A DNA stretch of 64,000 nt from Chitinophagales bacterium. Its GTDB lineage: Bacteria > Bacteroidota > Bacteroidia > Chitinophagales > Chitinophagaceae. Location: NCBI GenBank assembly GCA_026936105.1, contig JAIXKI010000017.1, positions 167,445 to 231,444 of the forward strand, given 5' to 3'. Shown one piece after another: positions 1 through 8,964 of the stretch; position 1 is the stretch's first letter, and every line of letters begins with the position of its first letter. The notes beneath the pieces are model-generated. The model worked only from the letters and a program-made list of their open reading frames with translations, searched no databases and had not been told where the DNA came from. The position numbers and the translations under genes were made by a program.

Positions 1-111
1 GGCGCCGGAGATGGTGATGTAGCAGGTTATGTATTCTCCTGCACCGGTTACATTACCCTGAACATTAATATAGACGGCGACCCGTATAGACTGATTTTAC
101 AGAAACAATAA
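1..111 (+). CDS. C-terminal end of an unidentified protein (partial)
   Basis: Reading frame 1 is open from the first base and stops at TAA 109-111, giving 36 residues that end in LILQKQ. The fragment is Gly/Asp-rich with alternating hydrophobic residues, which suits the last strands of a beta-rich, perhaps extracellular, domain. It is too short to identify. A strong terminator 20 nt downstream supports a real gene end. The start lies outside the window. Confidence 0.6.
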   Translation, partial: GAGDGDVAGYVFSCTGYITLNINIDGDPYRLILQKQ

Positions 112-130
112 TCAAAAAACTACTTTGCTT

Positions 131-166
131 AAAAATCCCGCTGCTGAAAAGAGCGGGATTTTTTTT
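131..166 (+). terminator. Intrinsic terminator of the gene ending at 111
   Basis: AATCCCGCT (134-142) pairs with AGCGGGATT (152-160) around a 9-nt loop, followed by a T run to 166. This is a standard rho-independent terminator on the plus strand. Confidence 0.85.
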
Positions 167-539
167 GAATGCCTGCGTCATCCACATTTGTTTACTTCTG
201 TGGTTTATTTCAATACTTCGGAATAAATTAAATGCTGCAATTCAAATCCGTTGTATGATTAGAACAGCAAAATAATTTATTGAAAATAATTTCAGGATAA
301 TAGCCTTTAAAGTTCCCGGAAGTGTGTCTCGCTCCTGTTTTTTCGGCTTTGTAATCAAATCCTTTTTTGGAGCAAGAATGGAAAAAAATCCCCCCGATAA
401 AGATCAGGGGGAACAACTAAAAACACTAGCTAATTGCAAGTGCCTACCCTATGCCCCGGGCGGACGGGGCTTCATTGGAACGAACTGTCTTTGACACAGG
501 CAGGCCGGTACTATGATCGCCTGTCTGCATCATAACATT
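167..539. other. Intergenic region between convergent gene ends
   Basis: No credible gene is seen. A 62-codon minus-strand ORF (228-416) has no family resemblance and runs into the ftsZ terminator. Two more stem-loops lie between that terminator and ftsZ: GCCCCG/CGGGGC (453-458 with 465-470) and ACAGGC/GCCTGT (496-501 with 519-524). They would form part of the ftsZ 3' untranslated region; their role is unknown. Confidence 0.6.
382..411 (-). terminator. Terminator of the dcw operon, downstream of ftsZ
   Basis: On the minus strand CCCCCTGAT pairs with ATCGGGGG (one bulged T) across a short loop and is followed by seven T residues. It lies about 130 nt past the ftsZ stop and probably ends the dcw transcript. 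Confidence 0.7.
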
Positions 540-2462
540 TTAATCGGGTTTCTTTCCATCAAGGAATGTATTGATCGTGCTGATCTGTGACTGATTATTG
601 GAATCAGTTTTCACTTCATAATTGCTGTAAAAATTTTCCGCAGCAGAACTGTTGGTGTACAATTCCATATTGCGGCGGATATAAGCCGGCACAGTTTCAA
701 ACTCATTATTGGGGTCAGCCGCATTCACGTTGAACGATAAGTTGCGCAGCTTTTGTAATCGTTCTGCCGCCCTACGTTTTTGTTCTTCCGCTTCGTCCCG
801 CAAAGCGGGATCCTCAACATCAGGAAACAAAGGTTCCCGATCATTATCGGGATGAGCCTGATAAGCCAACGGCAGATCCGCCGCAGGAATGTCATCTCGT
901 TCTACAATCTGCATCTGAAGATTGAGGAGTTCCTCTTCCTCAGGTTTTGCATTTTGCGAAGAGACCGGTTCTTCGGCAGAAGGCTTTGAGGTGGAAACCT
1001 CTGCTTTTGTTTCTGCGTAGATATTAGATGGCCTTGCAAGGTAGCCTCCCGATGCTGCAGACAGCGGGGCGGCACTATCTTTTGCCATTACTTTTTCTTC
1101 CTGTTTTTTAAAGGGAGTTACGGATGGTGTTTGTGCAGACGAATTTACTGCCTCTTCTTTCTTCTCCATCCACAATTTGTTCACCGTAGTTGCCCCTGTG
1201 TTTTCTACGATTTTTTCTGCAGGCTTTGGAGTTTCCATATCCAGTTCCCAATGTATAACCGGACTTTTTTCTTCCGGAAGGATCATATCATTCATCGTTG
1301 GCATGGGTGAATTGATATCAGTATCTTCTTCCACCAGTTTTGGCGTCAACGGGTTTTCTTTTTGTTCCTGTTTTATTGCAACAGGCGTTTCTTCTTTCGC
1401 CGGCTCTTTAGTTTTTTCAGTTTCTTTCTGGCCCAATACCATAATGATCTTCTCTTCTTTTTTTTCCTTTTTCAGATTCTTTTTGTCAAAAGGATCTTTA
1501 TGCTGGAATCCTGTTGCAATCAATGTAATGCCTAACTGATCACCAAGAGTGCTGTCATATCCCAATCCAAGAATCACATCAGTATTCTCCCCGGTTTGTG
1601 ACAACAGATGGTTTTGTATCACTTCCACTTCATCCATGGTGAATTCATGTTCCCCTTCAGCAGAATTGATATTAATAAGAATCCATTTTGCACCCTGAAT
1701 ATCGTTGTCATTAAGCAACGGAGAGTTCAATGCTTCTTCGATTGCTCTTTGTGCACGGTTCTCACCCGATGCGGATGCACTTCCCAGAATAGCCACACCG
1801 CCATTGCGCATTACGGTGCATACATCTGCAAAGTCCACATTGATCTGCCCGGTACTGTTAATGACATCCGTAATACATTTTGCTGCCGTTGCCAGCACAT
1901 TATCTGCTTTTGCAAATGCCTCACGCATTTTTAAATTTCCAAACTGATGCCTCAGTTTATCATTGCTGATGATGAGTATCGTATCCACATATTGCTTCAT
2001 TGTCTTGATCCCCTCTTCCGCTTGTTGCTGGCGCTTTTTCCCTTCATAGGTAAAAGGAGTGGTCACAATACCCACTGTCAGTATGCCCAGGTCTTTACAG
2101 ATCTTTGCAATAATGGGCGCTCCGCCTGTGCCGGTACCACCCCCCATGCCTACTGTAATAAACGCCATCTTGGTATTCACTTCAAGAATACGCTTAATCT
2201 CTTCAAGAGATTCTTCAGTAGCCTGTCGGCCGATCTCAGGATTGGCGCCGGCGCCTAATCCCTGTGTGAGATGAGGCCCGAGTTGTACACGGTTGGGTAT
2301 ATGACTGTTGGCTAAAGCCTGTGCATCTGTATTACAAATAATAAAGTTCACCCCTTCAATTCCCTGGTTGAACATAAAGTTCACGGCGTTTCCGCCGCCG
2401 CCGCCTACACCAATCACTTTGATGATAGATGATTTTTCTTTCGGCAGATCAAAATGTATCAT
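540..2462 (-). CDS. ftsZ: Cell division GTPase FtsZ
   Basis: FtsZ is the tubulin-like GTPase that forms the cytokinetic ring and recruits the septal wall machinery. The nucleotide-binding loop GGGTGTGG is at residues 107-114 and the catalytic T7 loop NVDFADV at 208-214. The globular domain ends near residue 330. A long linker rich in Glu, Lys and Pro follows, then the partner-binding peptide VPAYIRR at 591-597. At 640 residues it is much longer than the E. coli protein; long linkers are common in Bacteroidetes. About 43 residues continue past the VPAYIRR peptide, which normally sits near the end. It is the last dcw gene, 92 nt after ftsA. Identification is certain. Confidence 0.98.
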   Translation of the reverse strand: MIHFDLPKEKSSIIKVIGVGGGGGNAVNFMFNQGIEGVNFIICNTDAQALANSHIPNRVQLGPHLTQGLGAGANPEIGRQATEESLEEIKRILEVNTKMAFITVGMGGGTGTGGAPIIAKICKDLGILTVGIVTTPFTYEGKKRQQQAEEGIKTMKQYVDTILIISNDKLRHQFGNLKMREAFAKADNVLATAAKCITDVINSTGQINVDFADVCTVMRNGGVAILGSASASGENRAQRAIEEALNSPLLNDNDIQGAKWILININSAEGEHEFTMDEVEVIQNHLLSQTGENTDVILGLGYDSTLGDQLGITLIATGFQHKDPFDKKNLKKEKKEEKIIMVLGQKETEKTKEPAKEETPVAIKQEQKENPLTPKLVEEDTDINSPMPTMNDMILPEEKSPVIHWELDMETPKPAEKIVENTGATTVNKLWMEKKEEAVNSSAQTPSVTPFKKQEEKVMAKDSAAPLSAASGGYLARPSNIYAETKAEVSTSKPSAEEPVSSQNAKPEEEELLNLQMQIVERDDIPAADLPLAYQAHPDNDREPLFPDVEDPALRDEAEEQKRRAAERLQKLRNLSFNVNAADPNNEFETVPAYIRRNMELYTNSSAAENFYSNYEVKTDSNNQSQISTINTFLDGKKPD

Positions 2463-2554
2463 AATGTTTGGTTTTTAAAATGATTAGCGTTTTTCAATAT
2501 GAAATTCAAAAGTCAAAAGTTTGTATTTTGATACAATTTTTTTCCTCTCTGTTT

Positions 2555-3931
2555 TTATAAGTGCTTGTCTTCTTCCTCCTTGAACAGATCAATAAGGCCA
2601 TCCTTAAATTTGCTCCAGAAATTCTGAAGGCCTTTTCTGTTGCCTACTTCCTTTTCGCTTACGGCGCCATCATCTTCATCTTGCAGTACCGGTTCTCCTT
2701 CCGTTCTCTTCAATCCCTCAGGCACTTCCACTTTTCTGAACTCTCTTTCAAATTGTTTACGGTTATGTTCATAGTCATCGTATCCTTTCAAAATAAGTCC
2801 GATGCAGGTGGAATATGTCGGTTTCGCCAACTCATCAATATGCCCTGCAGCCAAATGCTCGGTCGGTAAACCAATTCTTGCAGGCAACCCGGTTACATAT
2901 TCCGTAAGCTGTATCAGGTGCCTCAACTGAGATCCGCCGCCGGTGAGCACCACTCCACCATTCAATGCTTTGTTATCAAGACCCACCTGCTTCAGATGGT
3001 AGGTTACAAAATCAAGTATCTCACTCATCCTTGCCTGCACGATATTGGCAAGATTCTTAACACTGATTTCTTTGGCCGGCATTCCTCTTAATCCCGGAAT
3101 GGTGATATATGCATTTGATTTAGCTTCGTTGGCCAGAGCGCTTCCAAACTGAACTTTCATGGCCTCAGCCTGAGTTCTCAATACACCTAACCCTGTTTTA
3201 ATATCATTGGTGATGTTTTCTCCTGCAAAAGGAATAACAGCCGTATGTTTCAAAATACCTTCATAAAAGATGGCAAGGTCAGTGGTGCCTCCGCCGATAT
3301 CAACGATGGCTACACCTGATTCAAGATCTTCCTGGCCCATTACTGCAGAAGAAGATGCCAATGGCTGCAATACCAGGTCTTTGGTTACCAGGTCCGCTTT
3401 CCCCACACTGCGGTTAATATTTTTTATAGCGTTTCTGTCGCCGGTGATGATATGAAAGTTGGCGCCCACCTTCACTCCGCCAAACCCAATGGGGTTGGCT
3501 ATGTTCTGGAAATTATCCACCGTGAATTCCTGAGCGATCACATCAATGATCTGATCGCCTGCAGGTATATAGGTCTTATACTGATCCTGAATGAGCTGAT
3601 CAATTTCTTTTTGCGTTATTTCTTCTTCTGTATTCTGACGTACGATATCACCTCTTGTCTGCAAACTTTTTATATGATGTCCGGCCACACCCACATACAC
3701 TTCTCTTATTTTCAGTTCCGGATTTGAAGCAAGGCATTCATTCAATGCTGTTTTGATGGCTTTGATAGTTTCATCTATGTTAAGTACCTGGCCGTGCTTC
3801 ACGCCATTGCTGTTGGCCCGGCCAAAGCCAAGGATCTCTAATTTGTTGAACTCATTTTTTCTTCCTGCAATGACGGCAATCTTGGTGGTTCCTATGTCAA
3901 GGCCGACGATAATGGGTTGTTCGCTGTTCAT
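2555..3931 (-). CDS. ftsA: Cell division protein FtsA
   Basis: FtsA is the actin-fold ATPase that tethers FtsZ filaments to the membrane and relays assembly signals to the septal synthases. The phosphate-1 motif DIGTTK is at residues 12-17, phosphate-2 DIGGGTTD at 211-218, and an adenosine motif containing LTGGG lies in the last third. The final 25 residues (FWSKFKDGLIDLF region) form the expected amphipathic membrane-targeting helix. Length 458 is somewhat above the usual 420, through a charged stretch before the helix. It lies between ftsQ and ftsZ as expected. Confidence 0.97.
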   Translation of the reverse strand: MNSEQPIIVGLDIGTTKIAVIAGRKNEFNKLEILGFGRANSNGVKHGQVLNIDETIKAIKTALNECLASNPELKIREVYVGVAGHHIKSLQTRGDIVRQNTEEEITQKEIDQLIQDQYKTYIPAGDQIIDVIAQEFTVDNFQNIANPIGFGGVKVGANFHIITGDRNAIKNINRSVGKADLVTKDLVLQPLASSSAVMGQEDLESGVAIVDIGGGTTDLAIFYEGILKHTAVIPFAGENITNDIKTGLGVLRTQAEAMKVQFGSALANEAKSNAYITIPGLRGMPAKEISVKNLANIVQARMSEILDFVTYHLKQVGLDNKALNGGVVLTGGGSQLRHLIQLTEYVTGLPARIGLPTEHLAAGHIDELAKPTYSTCIGLILKGYDDYEHNRKQFEREFRKVEVPEGLKRTEGEPVLQDEDDGAVSEKEVGNRKGLQNFWSKFKDGLIDLFKEEEDKHL

Positions 3932-3980
3932 AGTATGTTGTTTTTAGTTGTTTACAAGAACAAGTTTGATAAAATATTTT

Positions 3981-5021
3981 TTAGTCTTTTTCAGGCATCA
4001 CTGCCCTGGGCTTCTTCAGTTTCTCATCGTATCCGGATTTTAAAGTAGTTTTCACAGGAACCAGTTTGGTTATCTTTTCTTTTTTTGTGTTACTTACCGG
4101 CTTTGTGTCTTCCGGTTCATCTTTCGTCATCAAAGGCCTCTCGATGACTGCATCTGTAGTAAATATGGTGTCACTATGCATTTGCTGTGCTTTCTGCATC
4201 AGTTTCTCCACATTCTTTCTCAGCTGAACCGAATCCACTTTCGTCATGGGTTTCCCTTTGACAGCTACTACCTGCCGGGCAAACTGCACGTCTATCGTGG
4301 CATATTTATTAAAGCCGGTCTTGCTCAGCACTTCTTTATAAAAAGTCATCAGCCTTCCGAACTTGGCTTCGATATCACTTCCATCTCCCAATTCCACAAT
4401 GTGGTTGCCCACCACAGGTATCATTTCAAATTTCTGCCCGTCATTAATGTTGATCTGCGCCACCTGCGACATCCAGAATGAATTATTCAAAATAAATTCT
4501 GCGATATCCCTTACCTGGCTGAGCAGTGCACTGTCTTTTTGTTTTGAGATCTTCTCCGGGTATCCGGTGAACACAGGAACTTTTGCTATTGCCAGATCCG
4601 ACAGAGGCAGCTTCTTTAAAAAATTATCCACGTAAAAAGATCTGTTATCGGTACTGAATACCCTGGCTATGGGATCTCTTTCATCAACTGCTACATGCAA
4701 CACATTTTTATTATCGAAATAGAGCTGTGCATTTTCGATCCAGACATTCTTTTCAAGTGAAGCTTCCAGCAGGTGAAGATCCACTTTTGACAATGACCTT
4801 CCGGTTATCTTTCCATGTGTGGTGGCATTCATCAACTGCAGCAGATCACTTTTCTGTATAAAAGATCTTCCGGTATTCGCCCTGACAGATATATCAATAT
4901 CCTTGCAGATATCCTTATTCTTCTTACCAATGGCTGCAACCAGCAAAGTCAGTAACCCTCCGCCAATCACCAGCCAAATGCCGGCAAACAAAACTTTCCG
5001 TATCGTTTTTTTAGTATCCAA
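3981..5021 (-). CDS. ftsQ: Cell division protein FtsQ (DivIB)
   Basis: FtsQ is a bitopic protein that scaffolds the divisome through its periplasmic part. One membrane segment (about residues 10-30) follows a short basic tail. A POTRA-like section is at about 37-110 and the FtsQ beta domain continues to about 255. The last 70 residues are a low-complexity Lys/Pro/Thr tail. Assignment rests on topology, length (346) and position between murC and ftsA, since FtsQ is weakly conserved. The ATG lies 11 nt inside the end of murC, which suggests translational coupling. Confidence 0.93.
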   Translation of the reverse strand: MDTKKTIRKVLFAGIWLVIGGGLLTLLVAAIGKKNKDICKDIDISVRANTGRSFIQKSDLLQLMNATTHGKITGRSLSKVDLHLLEASLEKNVWIENAQLYFDNKNVLHVAVDERDPIARVFSTDNRSFYVDNFLKKLPLSDLAIAKVPVFTGYPEKISKQKDSALLSQVRDIAEFILNNSFWMSQVAQININDGQKFEMIPVVGNHIVELGDGSDIEAKFGRLMTFYKEVLSKTGFNKYATIDVQFARQVVAVKGKPMTKVDSVQLRKNVEKLMQKAQQMHSDTIFTTDAVIERPLMTKDEPEDTKPVSNTKKEKITKLVPVKTTLKSGYDEKLKKPRAVMPEKD

Positions 5022-6423
5022 GATTCTTTTCGATTATCTCTTTTATCGGCTGCACCAATCTGTCTATATCGCCTGCTCCGGATGTGATTAAAACTTTTTT
5101 TCCCGGAAACTCCGAAATTTGATCAACCCATTTTATCAACTCTTCCTTGCTCATCACCCGCTTTTTCTCTTTTTTCATTCTATTCAGGATCATCCGGCTA
5201 TCCACCCCTTCTATCGGCAGTTCTCTTGCAGGATAGACAGGAAGAAGGATCACTTCATCGGCTTCATCAAGCACTTCAGCAAAACCATCGGCCAGATCCC
5301 TTGTCCTTGTGTACAAATGCGGCTGAAAAATTATCGTGCATTTCCGATCGCTGAACAATGATTTGGCTCCATGAATGAGCGCTCTTAATTCTTCCGGATG
5401 ATGAGCATAGTCGTCAATAAAAACAATGCTCTCACTCCTGACGATATACTCAAACCTTCTCTTTACACCTTTAAAAGAACTGACTGCTTTTTTTATTTTG
5501 TCATCTTCAATTCCCAAATAGTTTGCTACCGTTATCGCTGCCACTGAGTTTTCCACATTATGAAGTCCCCCAATATGCAATTCCAGTTCACTGATCACTT
5601 TCCCGTTGATCACTACATCAAAAAAATAACTGCCATCCTTCATCCGGATATTCCTGGCATACGCATTGGCTTTTTCGCTCTGCAAACTATAAGTCAGGTG
5701 TTTTGGCTGCCTCAGATCCTTTTCTCTTTTTAATCCCGACTTTGTCAGCAATAAGCCTCCCGGTTTCAAGCTTCGGCTGAATTCTACGAACGCACTTTCC
5801 ATTGCTTCTGCCGTGCCATAGATATCCAGATGATCGGCATCCATTGCCGTGATCACTACGATATCGGGGCTTAATTTCAAAAAACTTCTATCGTATTCAT
5901 CTGCTTCCACCACGCAGGTGTTATTTCCCGCACTTTCTTTTTTCCCTGCTGATCCCGGCAACCAGAAATTTGTTCCATAGTTCACTGAGATCCCCCCGAG
6001 AAAAGCGGTACATCCATAACCGCTGTCGCGAAGCAAATGGGCGATCATGGTGGTGATAGTTGTCTTACCATGCGTTCCCGAAACACAGATATTAAAAGAA
6101 CTTTGAGTGATCATCTGCAGCACTTCACTCCTCTTTACCACTTTGTACCCGTTTTGCTGATAATATACCAGCTCTTTATGATCCTTTGGGACTGCCGGCG
6201 TGTACACCACCAGTTGTACATCCTTAGGAATCGCATCCACTTCTTCTTTGTAATGAACTTCCATTCCGCTCTGCTGTAATTCCTGTGTCAGCACCGATTT
6301 TGTTCTGTCGTACCCGGATACTTTCACTCCTTTGGAATGGAAGTATCTTGCCAGTGCGCTCATACCTATCCCACCGATCCCGATAAAATAAACCGACCTG
6401 ATCTTATTAATTTCATCGCTCAT
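5011..6423 (-). CDS. murC: UDP-N-acetylmuramate--L-alanine ligase MurC
   Basis: MurC adds L-Ala to UDP-MurNAc, the first amino acid of the peptidoglycan stem peptide, using ATP in the cytoplasm. The N-terminal nucleotide loop GIGGIGMS is at residues 15-22, the Mur ligase ATP loop GTHGKTT at 116-122, and the central EADEYDRSFL motif follows. Length 470 is normal. It overlaps ftsQ at its 3' end and starts 91 nt after murG. Confidence 0.97.
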   Translation of the reverse strand: MSDEINKIRSVYFIGIGGIGMSALARYFHSKGVKVSGYDRTKSVLTQELQQSGMEVHYKEEVDAIPKDVQLVVYTPAVPKDHKELVYYQQNGYKVVKRSEVLQMITQSSFNICVSGTHGKTTITTMIAHLLRDSGYGCTAFLGGISVNYGTNFWLPGSAGKKESAGNNTCVVEADEYDRSFLKLSPDIVVITAMDADHLDIYGTAEAMESAFVEFSRSLKPGGLLLTKSGLKREKDLRQPKHLTYSLQSEKANAYARNIRMKDGSYFFDVVINGKVISELELHIGGLHNVENSVAAITVANYLGIEDDKIKKAVSSFKGVKRRFEYIVRSESIVFIDDYAHHPEELRALIHGAKSLFSDRKCTIIFQPHLYTRTRDLADGFAEVLDEADEVILLPVYPARELPIEGVDSRMILNRMKKEKKRVMSKEELIKWVDQISEFPGKKVLITSGAGDIDRLVQPIKEIIEKNLGY

Positions 6424-6514
6424 CTTTCAGTTTTCAATTCACATCTTTCTTTCCCCCCGAAGGGGGTATTCATAAGGACAGTATTGTTTGGACCTTCTTC
6501 TGCCTTTTTCCTTT

Positions 6515-7663
6515 TCAGGGAACCAGGTTTTTAAAAATCTCTTCCGATATTTTTTTATCTGCATCAGTTATTGCCAATGCAGCAATATTTCTTTTCAATT
6601 CATTTTGCCGGTTCTCATCTTTTGAAAGATCAATGATCAACGGGATCAGTTTTTCATTTGCTTCATTGTTCTTCACCATGAGCGCTGCTTTTTTATTTAC
6701 CAACTGCATTGCATTCACGGTCTGATGATCTTCGGCTGCAAAAGGATAGGGTACGAATACCACCGGCTTTTTTACAACACACAACTCTGCAACGGTCATG
6801 GCGCCGGAACGGGATACCACGATATCTGCCGCCGCATACGCATATTCCATTTGTGTGATAAAATCATTCACCCAAACACCGCTCTTACCTTTGATCCGGT
6901 CCCTGGCCTGATCTATGTACAGCTTGCCTGTCTGCCAGATCAGTTGTAAATCCGCATTCAGCAGATCGTCGAGGCCTTTGTCAACAACTTCATTGATCAC
7001 CTTTGCACCCAGGCTTCCTCCGAAGACAAGGACTGTTTTCTTTCTCTCATCAAGCGAAAAAAACTTTATTCCTTCGCTTTTTGTTACAGTTGACTGAGAG
7101 ATCGAAGTGCGGACCGGATTGCCGCTTATCCTGATCTTCTCTTTGGGAAAGAATTTCTCCATTCCATCGGTTGCCACAAAAACTCCGGTCGCTTTTTTCC
7201 CCAATAAAATATTCGACTTCCCCGCAAAAGAATTCGACTCATGAATGAAAGTCGGAATACCTTTTGACTGAGCCACTCTCAACACAGGGAAGCTTGAATA
7301 TCCACCAACCCCGATCACTGCATCGGGTCTGAATGTTTTCAGGATCTTACGAACCTGGAAAAAGCTTTTCACCAGTTTAAATGGAAGCCCGGCATTTTTT
7401 ATCAAAGAACTACGATTGAACCCTGCTATATTGATCCCTTTTATTTTATATCCTGCCTGCGGCACTTTTTCCATCTCCATTTTCCCTTTCGCCCCTACAA
7501 ACAATATTTCCGTATCAGGCTTTTCTCTTTTCAACGCATTTGCGATGGCAATGGCAGGAAAAATATGACCTCCTGTTCCACCGCCGGCGATTATGATCTT
7601 AAACCGCTTTTCTTTTTCAGGAGAAGGGCCCGGTATATTGCTATCGCTCGTTTTTTCATTCAT
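6515..7663 (-). CDS. murG: UDP-GlcNAc:undecaprenyl-PP-MurNAc-pentapeptide transferase MurG
   Basis: MurG converts lipid I to lipid II at the inner membrane face. The glycosyltransferase loop GGGTGGHIFP is at residues 27-36, and a conserved sugar-nucleotide segment (SRSGAMTVAEL) lies in the C-terminal half. The frame is open further upstream to 7765, but those 34 codons overlap the ftsW end and resemble nothing. The ATG at 7663, 11 nt after the ftsW stop, gives a normal 382-residue protein with about 20 extra N-terminal residues, so I chose it. Confidence 0.95.
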   Translation of the reverse strand: MNEKTSDSNIPGPSPEKEKRFKIIIAGGGTGGHIFPAIAIANALKREKPDTEILFVGAKGKMEMEKVPQAGYKIKGINIAGFNRSSLIKNAGLPFKLVKSFFQVRKILKTFRPDAVIGVGGYSSFPVLRVAQSKGIPTFIHESNSFAGKSNILLGKKATGVFVATDGMEKFFPKEKIRISGNPVRTSISQSTVTKSEGIKFFSLDERKKTVLVFGGSLGAKVINEVVDKGLDDLLNADLQLIWQTGKLYIDQARDRIKGKSGVWVNDFITQMEYAYAAADIVVSRSGAMTVAELCVVKKPVVFVPYPFAAEDHQTVNAMQLVNKKAALMVKNNEANEKLIPLIIDLSKDENRQNELKRNIAALAITDADKKISEEIFKNLVP

Positions 7664-7674
7664 TACGGGTTCAT

Positions 7675-8952
7675 TTAAAGAACTTTTGTTTCTTCCGCTG
7701 TCTTCAAAGAATTTTCCTGTTCCACATTCCTGGCTACACTTAAAATAATTCCTATAGCAAAACAAGTGAACAAAAAACTGGAACCTCCCATACTAACCAA
7801 CGGTAAGGTCACTCCTGTTACCGGAAACAAATTCACGGTGACCGCCATATTGATCATCGCCTGAAGAGCCAGCGTAAAACTTAATCCCAAAGCCAGGAAT
7901 GCGCCGAATGCATAAGGACATCTCTTGAATATCCTGATGCAGCGATAAAGAAAAACGAGGTAAATAAACAGAATGAATACACCGCCCGCCAGTCCATACT
8001 CCTCAATGATGATAGCAAAAATAAAATCATTATACGCCTGAGGTAAATAATCTCTCGTCGTGCTGTTGCCGGGGCCGACACCAAAAATTCCGCCTTTGGC
8101 GATGGCGATCTTTGCCTGGTTTACCTGGTACGAATCGTCATTGTCAGCCTCCTTTGTATCGTAAATAAAGCTTTCCACTCTGCCGATCCACGTGTCTACA
8201 CGGGCAAACAAACCTGTGGATGCTTTTTTTGTTATAGCTGCATCATCGTTTCCGGACCTGTGCTGTACTACCGCAGCCATTATCAGAAATAATACGGGTA
8301 TCATTGCCAGGCCGATGGTAACAAGAATATGTTTTACCCTGGCACGGCCAATGAACATCAGCATCAGGCAACTGGCGCCAAGCAATAATGCCGTAGAAAG
8401 ATTGGCAGGAGCAATCAACAGGCAAGTGATAGCAACAGGGGTCATGACCGGTATGAATCCTTTTTTCAGATCTTTGATCACATCCTGTTTTTTACTGATC
8501 AATCTTGCCAGGTACATGAATAGTGCAAGCTTGGCCAGATCGGAAGTTTGCATGGTCATGTTGATCAGCGGAAGGCGTATCCATCTGCTTCCTTCGTTCA
8601 TGCGGACTCCAAAAAACAAGGTGTATAATAAAAGAGGTATAGAAACGATAAACAGAATCTGGGCAATTTTTGAATAGATCGTATAATTGATGCGATGTGC
8701 AAAGTAGATCACCGATATGCCGAGCACAATGAATCCGATCTGCTTGAATAAATAAATCTCGGTATTCCCTTTGTAGTTTTTATATGCCAAAGAACCCGTA
8801 GCGCTATACACGGCAAGCAAAGAAACCAACGCCAGCAATACCACCAAAGCCCAGATCACTTTATCCCCTTTGGTATGCCGGTGCAAATTCCTGTGCCACC
8901 CTTTTAAAGGATTTTGCAGAGTTTGTATATGAGTCTGTTCGATCATTTTCAA
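7675..8952 (-). CDS. ftsW: Septal peptidoglycan glycosyltransferase FtsW (SEDS family)
   Basis: FtsW polymerises lipid II at the septum together with FtsI. It is a 425-residue multi-pass membrane protein. The RWI motif follows EGS at about residues 120-125. A PANLSTA segment (about 182-188) sits where many family members have DLGTA. The large external loop has YLPQAYNDFIF with the conserved Asp at 309, and TLPLVSMGGSS lies near the C-terminus. It is a useful in-genome reference for the divergent SEDS-like part of the 1743-residue protein at 45107-50338. It starts 12 nt after murD. Confidence 0.97.
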   Translation of the reverse strand: MKMIEQTHIQTLQNPLKGWHRNLHRHTKGDKVIWALVVLLALVSLLAVYSATGSLAYKNYKGNTEIYLFKQIGFIVLGISVIYFAHRINYTIYSKIAQILFIVSIPLLLYTLFFGVRMNEGSRWIRLPLINMTMQTSDLAKLALFMYLARLISKKQDVIKDLKKGFIPVMTPVAITCLLIAPANLSTALLLGASCLMLMFIGRARVKHILVTIGLAMIPVLFLIMAAVVQHRSGNDDAAITKKASTGLFARVDTWIGRVESFIYDTKEADNDDSYQVNQAKIAIAKGGIFGVGPGNSTTRDYLPQAYNDFIFAIIIEEYGLAGGVFILFIYLVFLYRCIRIFKRCPYAFGAFLALGLSFTLALQAMINMAVTVNLFPVTGVTLPLVSMGGSSFLFTCFAIGIILSVARNVEQENSLKTAEETKVL

Positions 8953-8964
8953 ATTTGTTGCATC

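Noticed and set aside
228..416. 62-codon minus-strand ORF between the first gene and ftsZ
   Set aside because: It runs through the ftsZ terminator hairpin and has no family features or start signals.
7664..7765. N-terminal extension of murG
   Set aside because: It overlaps the end of ftsW in another frame and shows no MurG similarity; the ATG at 7663 sits at operon spacing.
8192..8677. 161-codon plus-strand ORF inside ftsW
   Set aside because: It is antisense to well-conserved ftsW codons, has no recognisable domain and no promoter; it is a shadow of codon bias.
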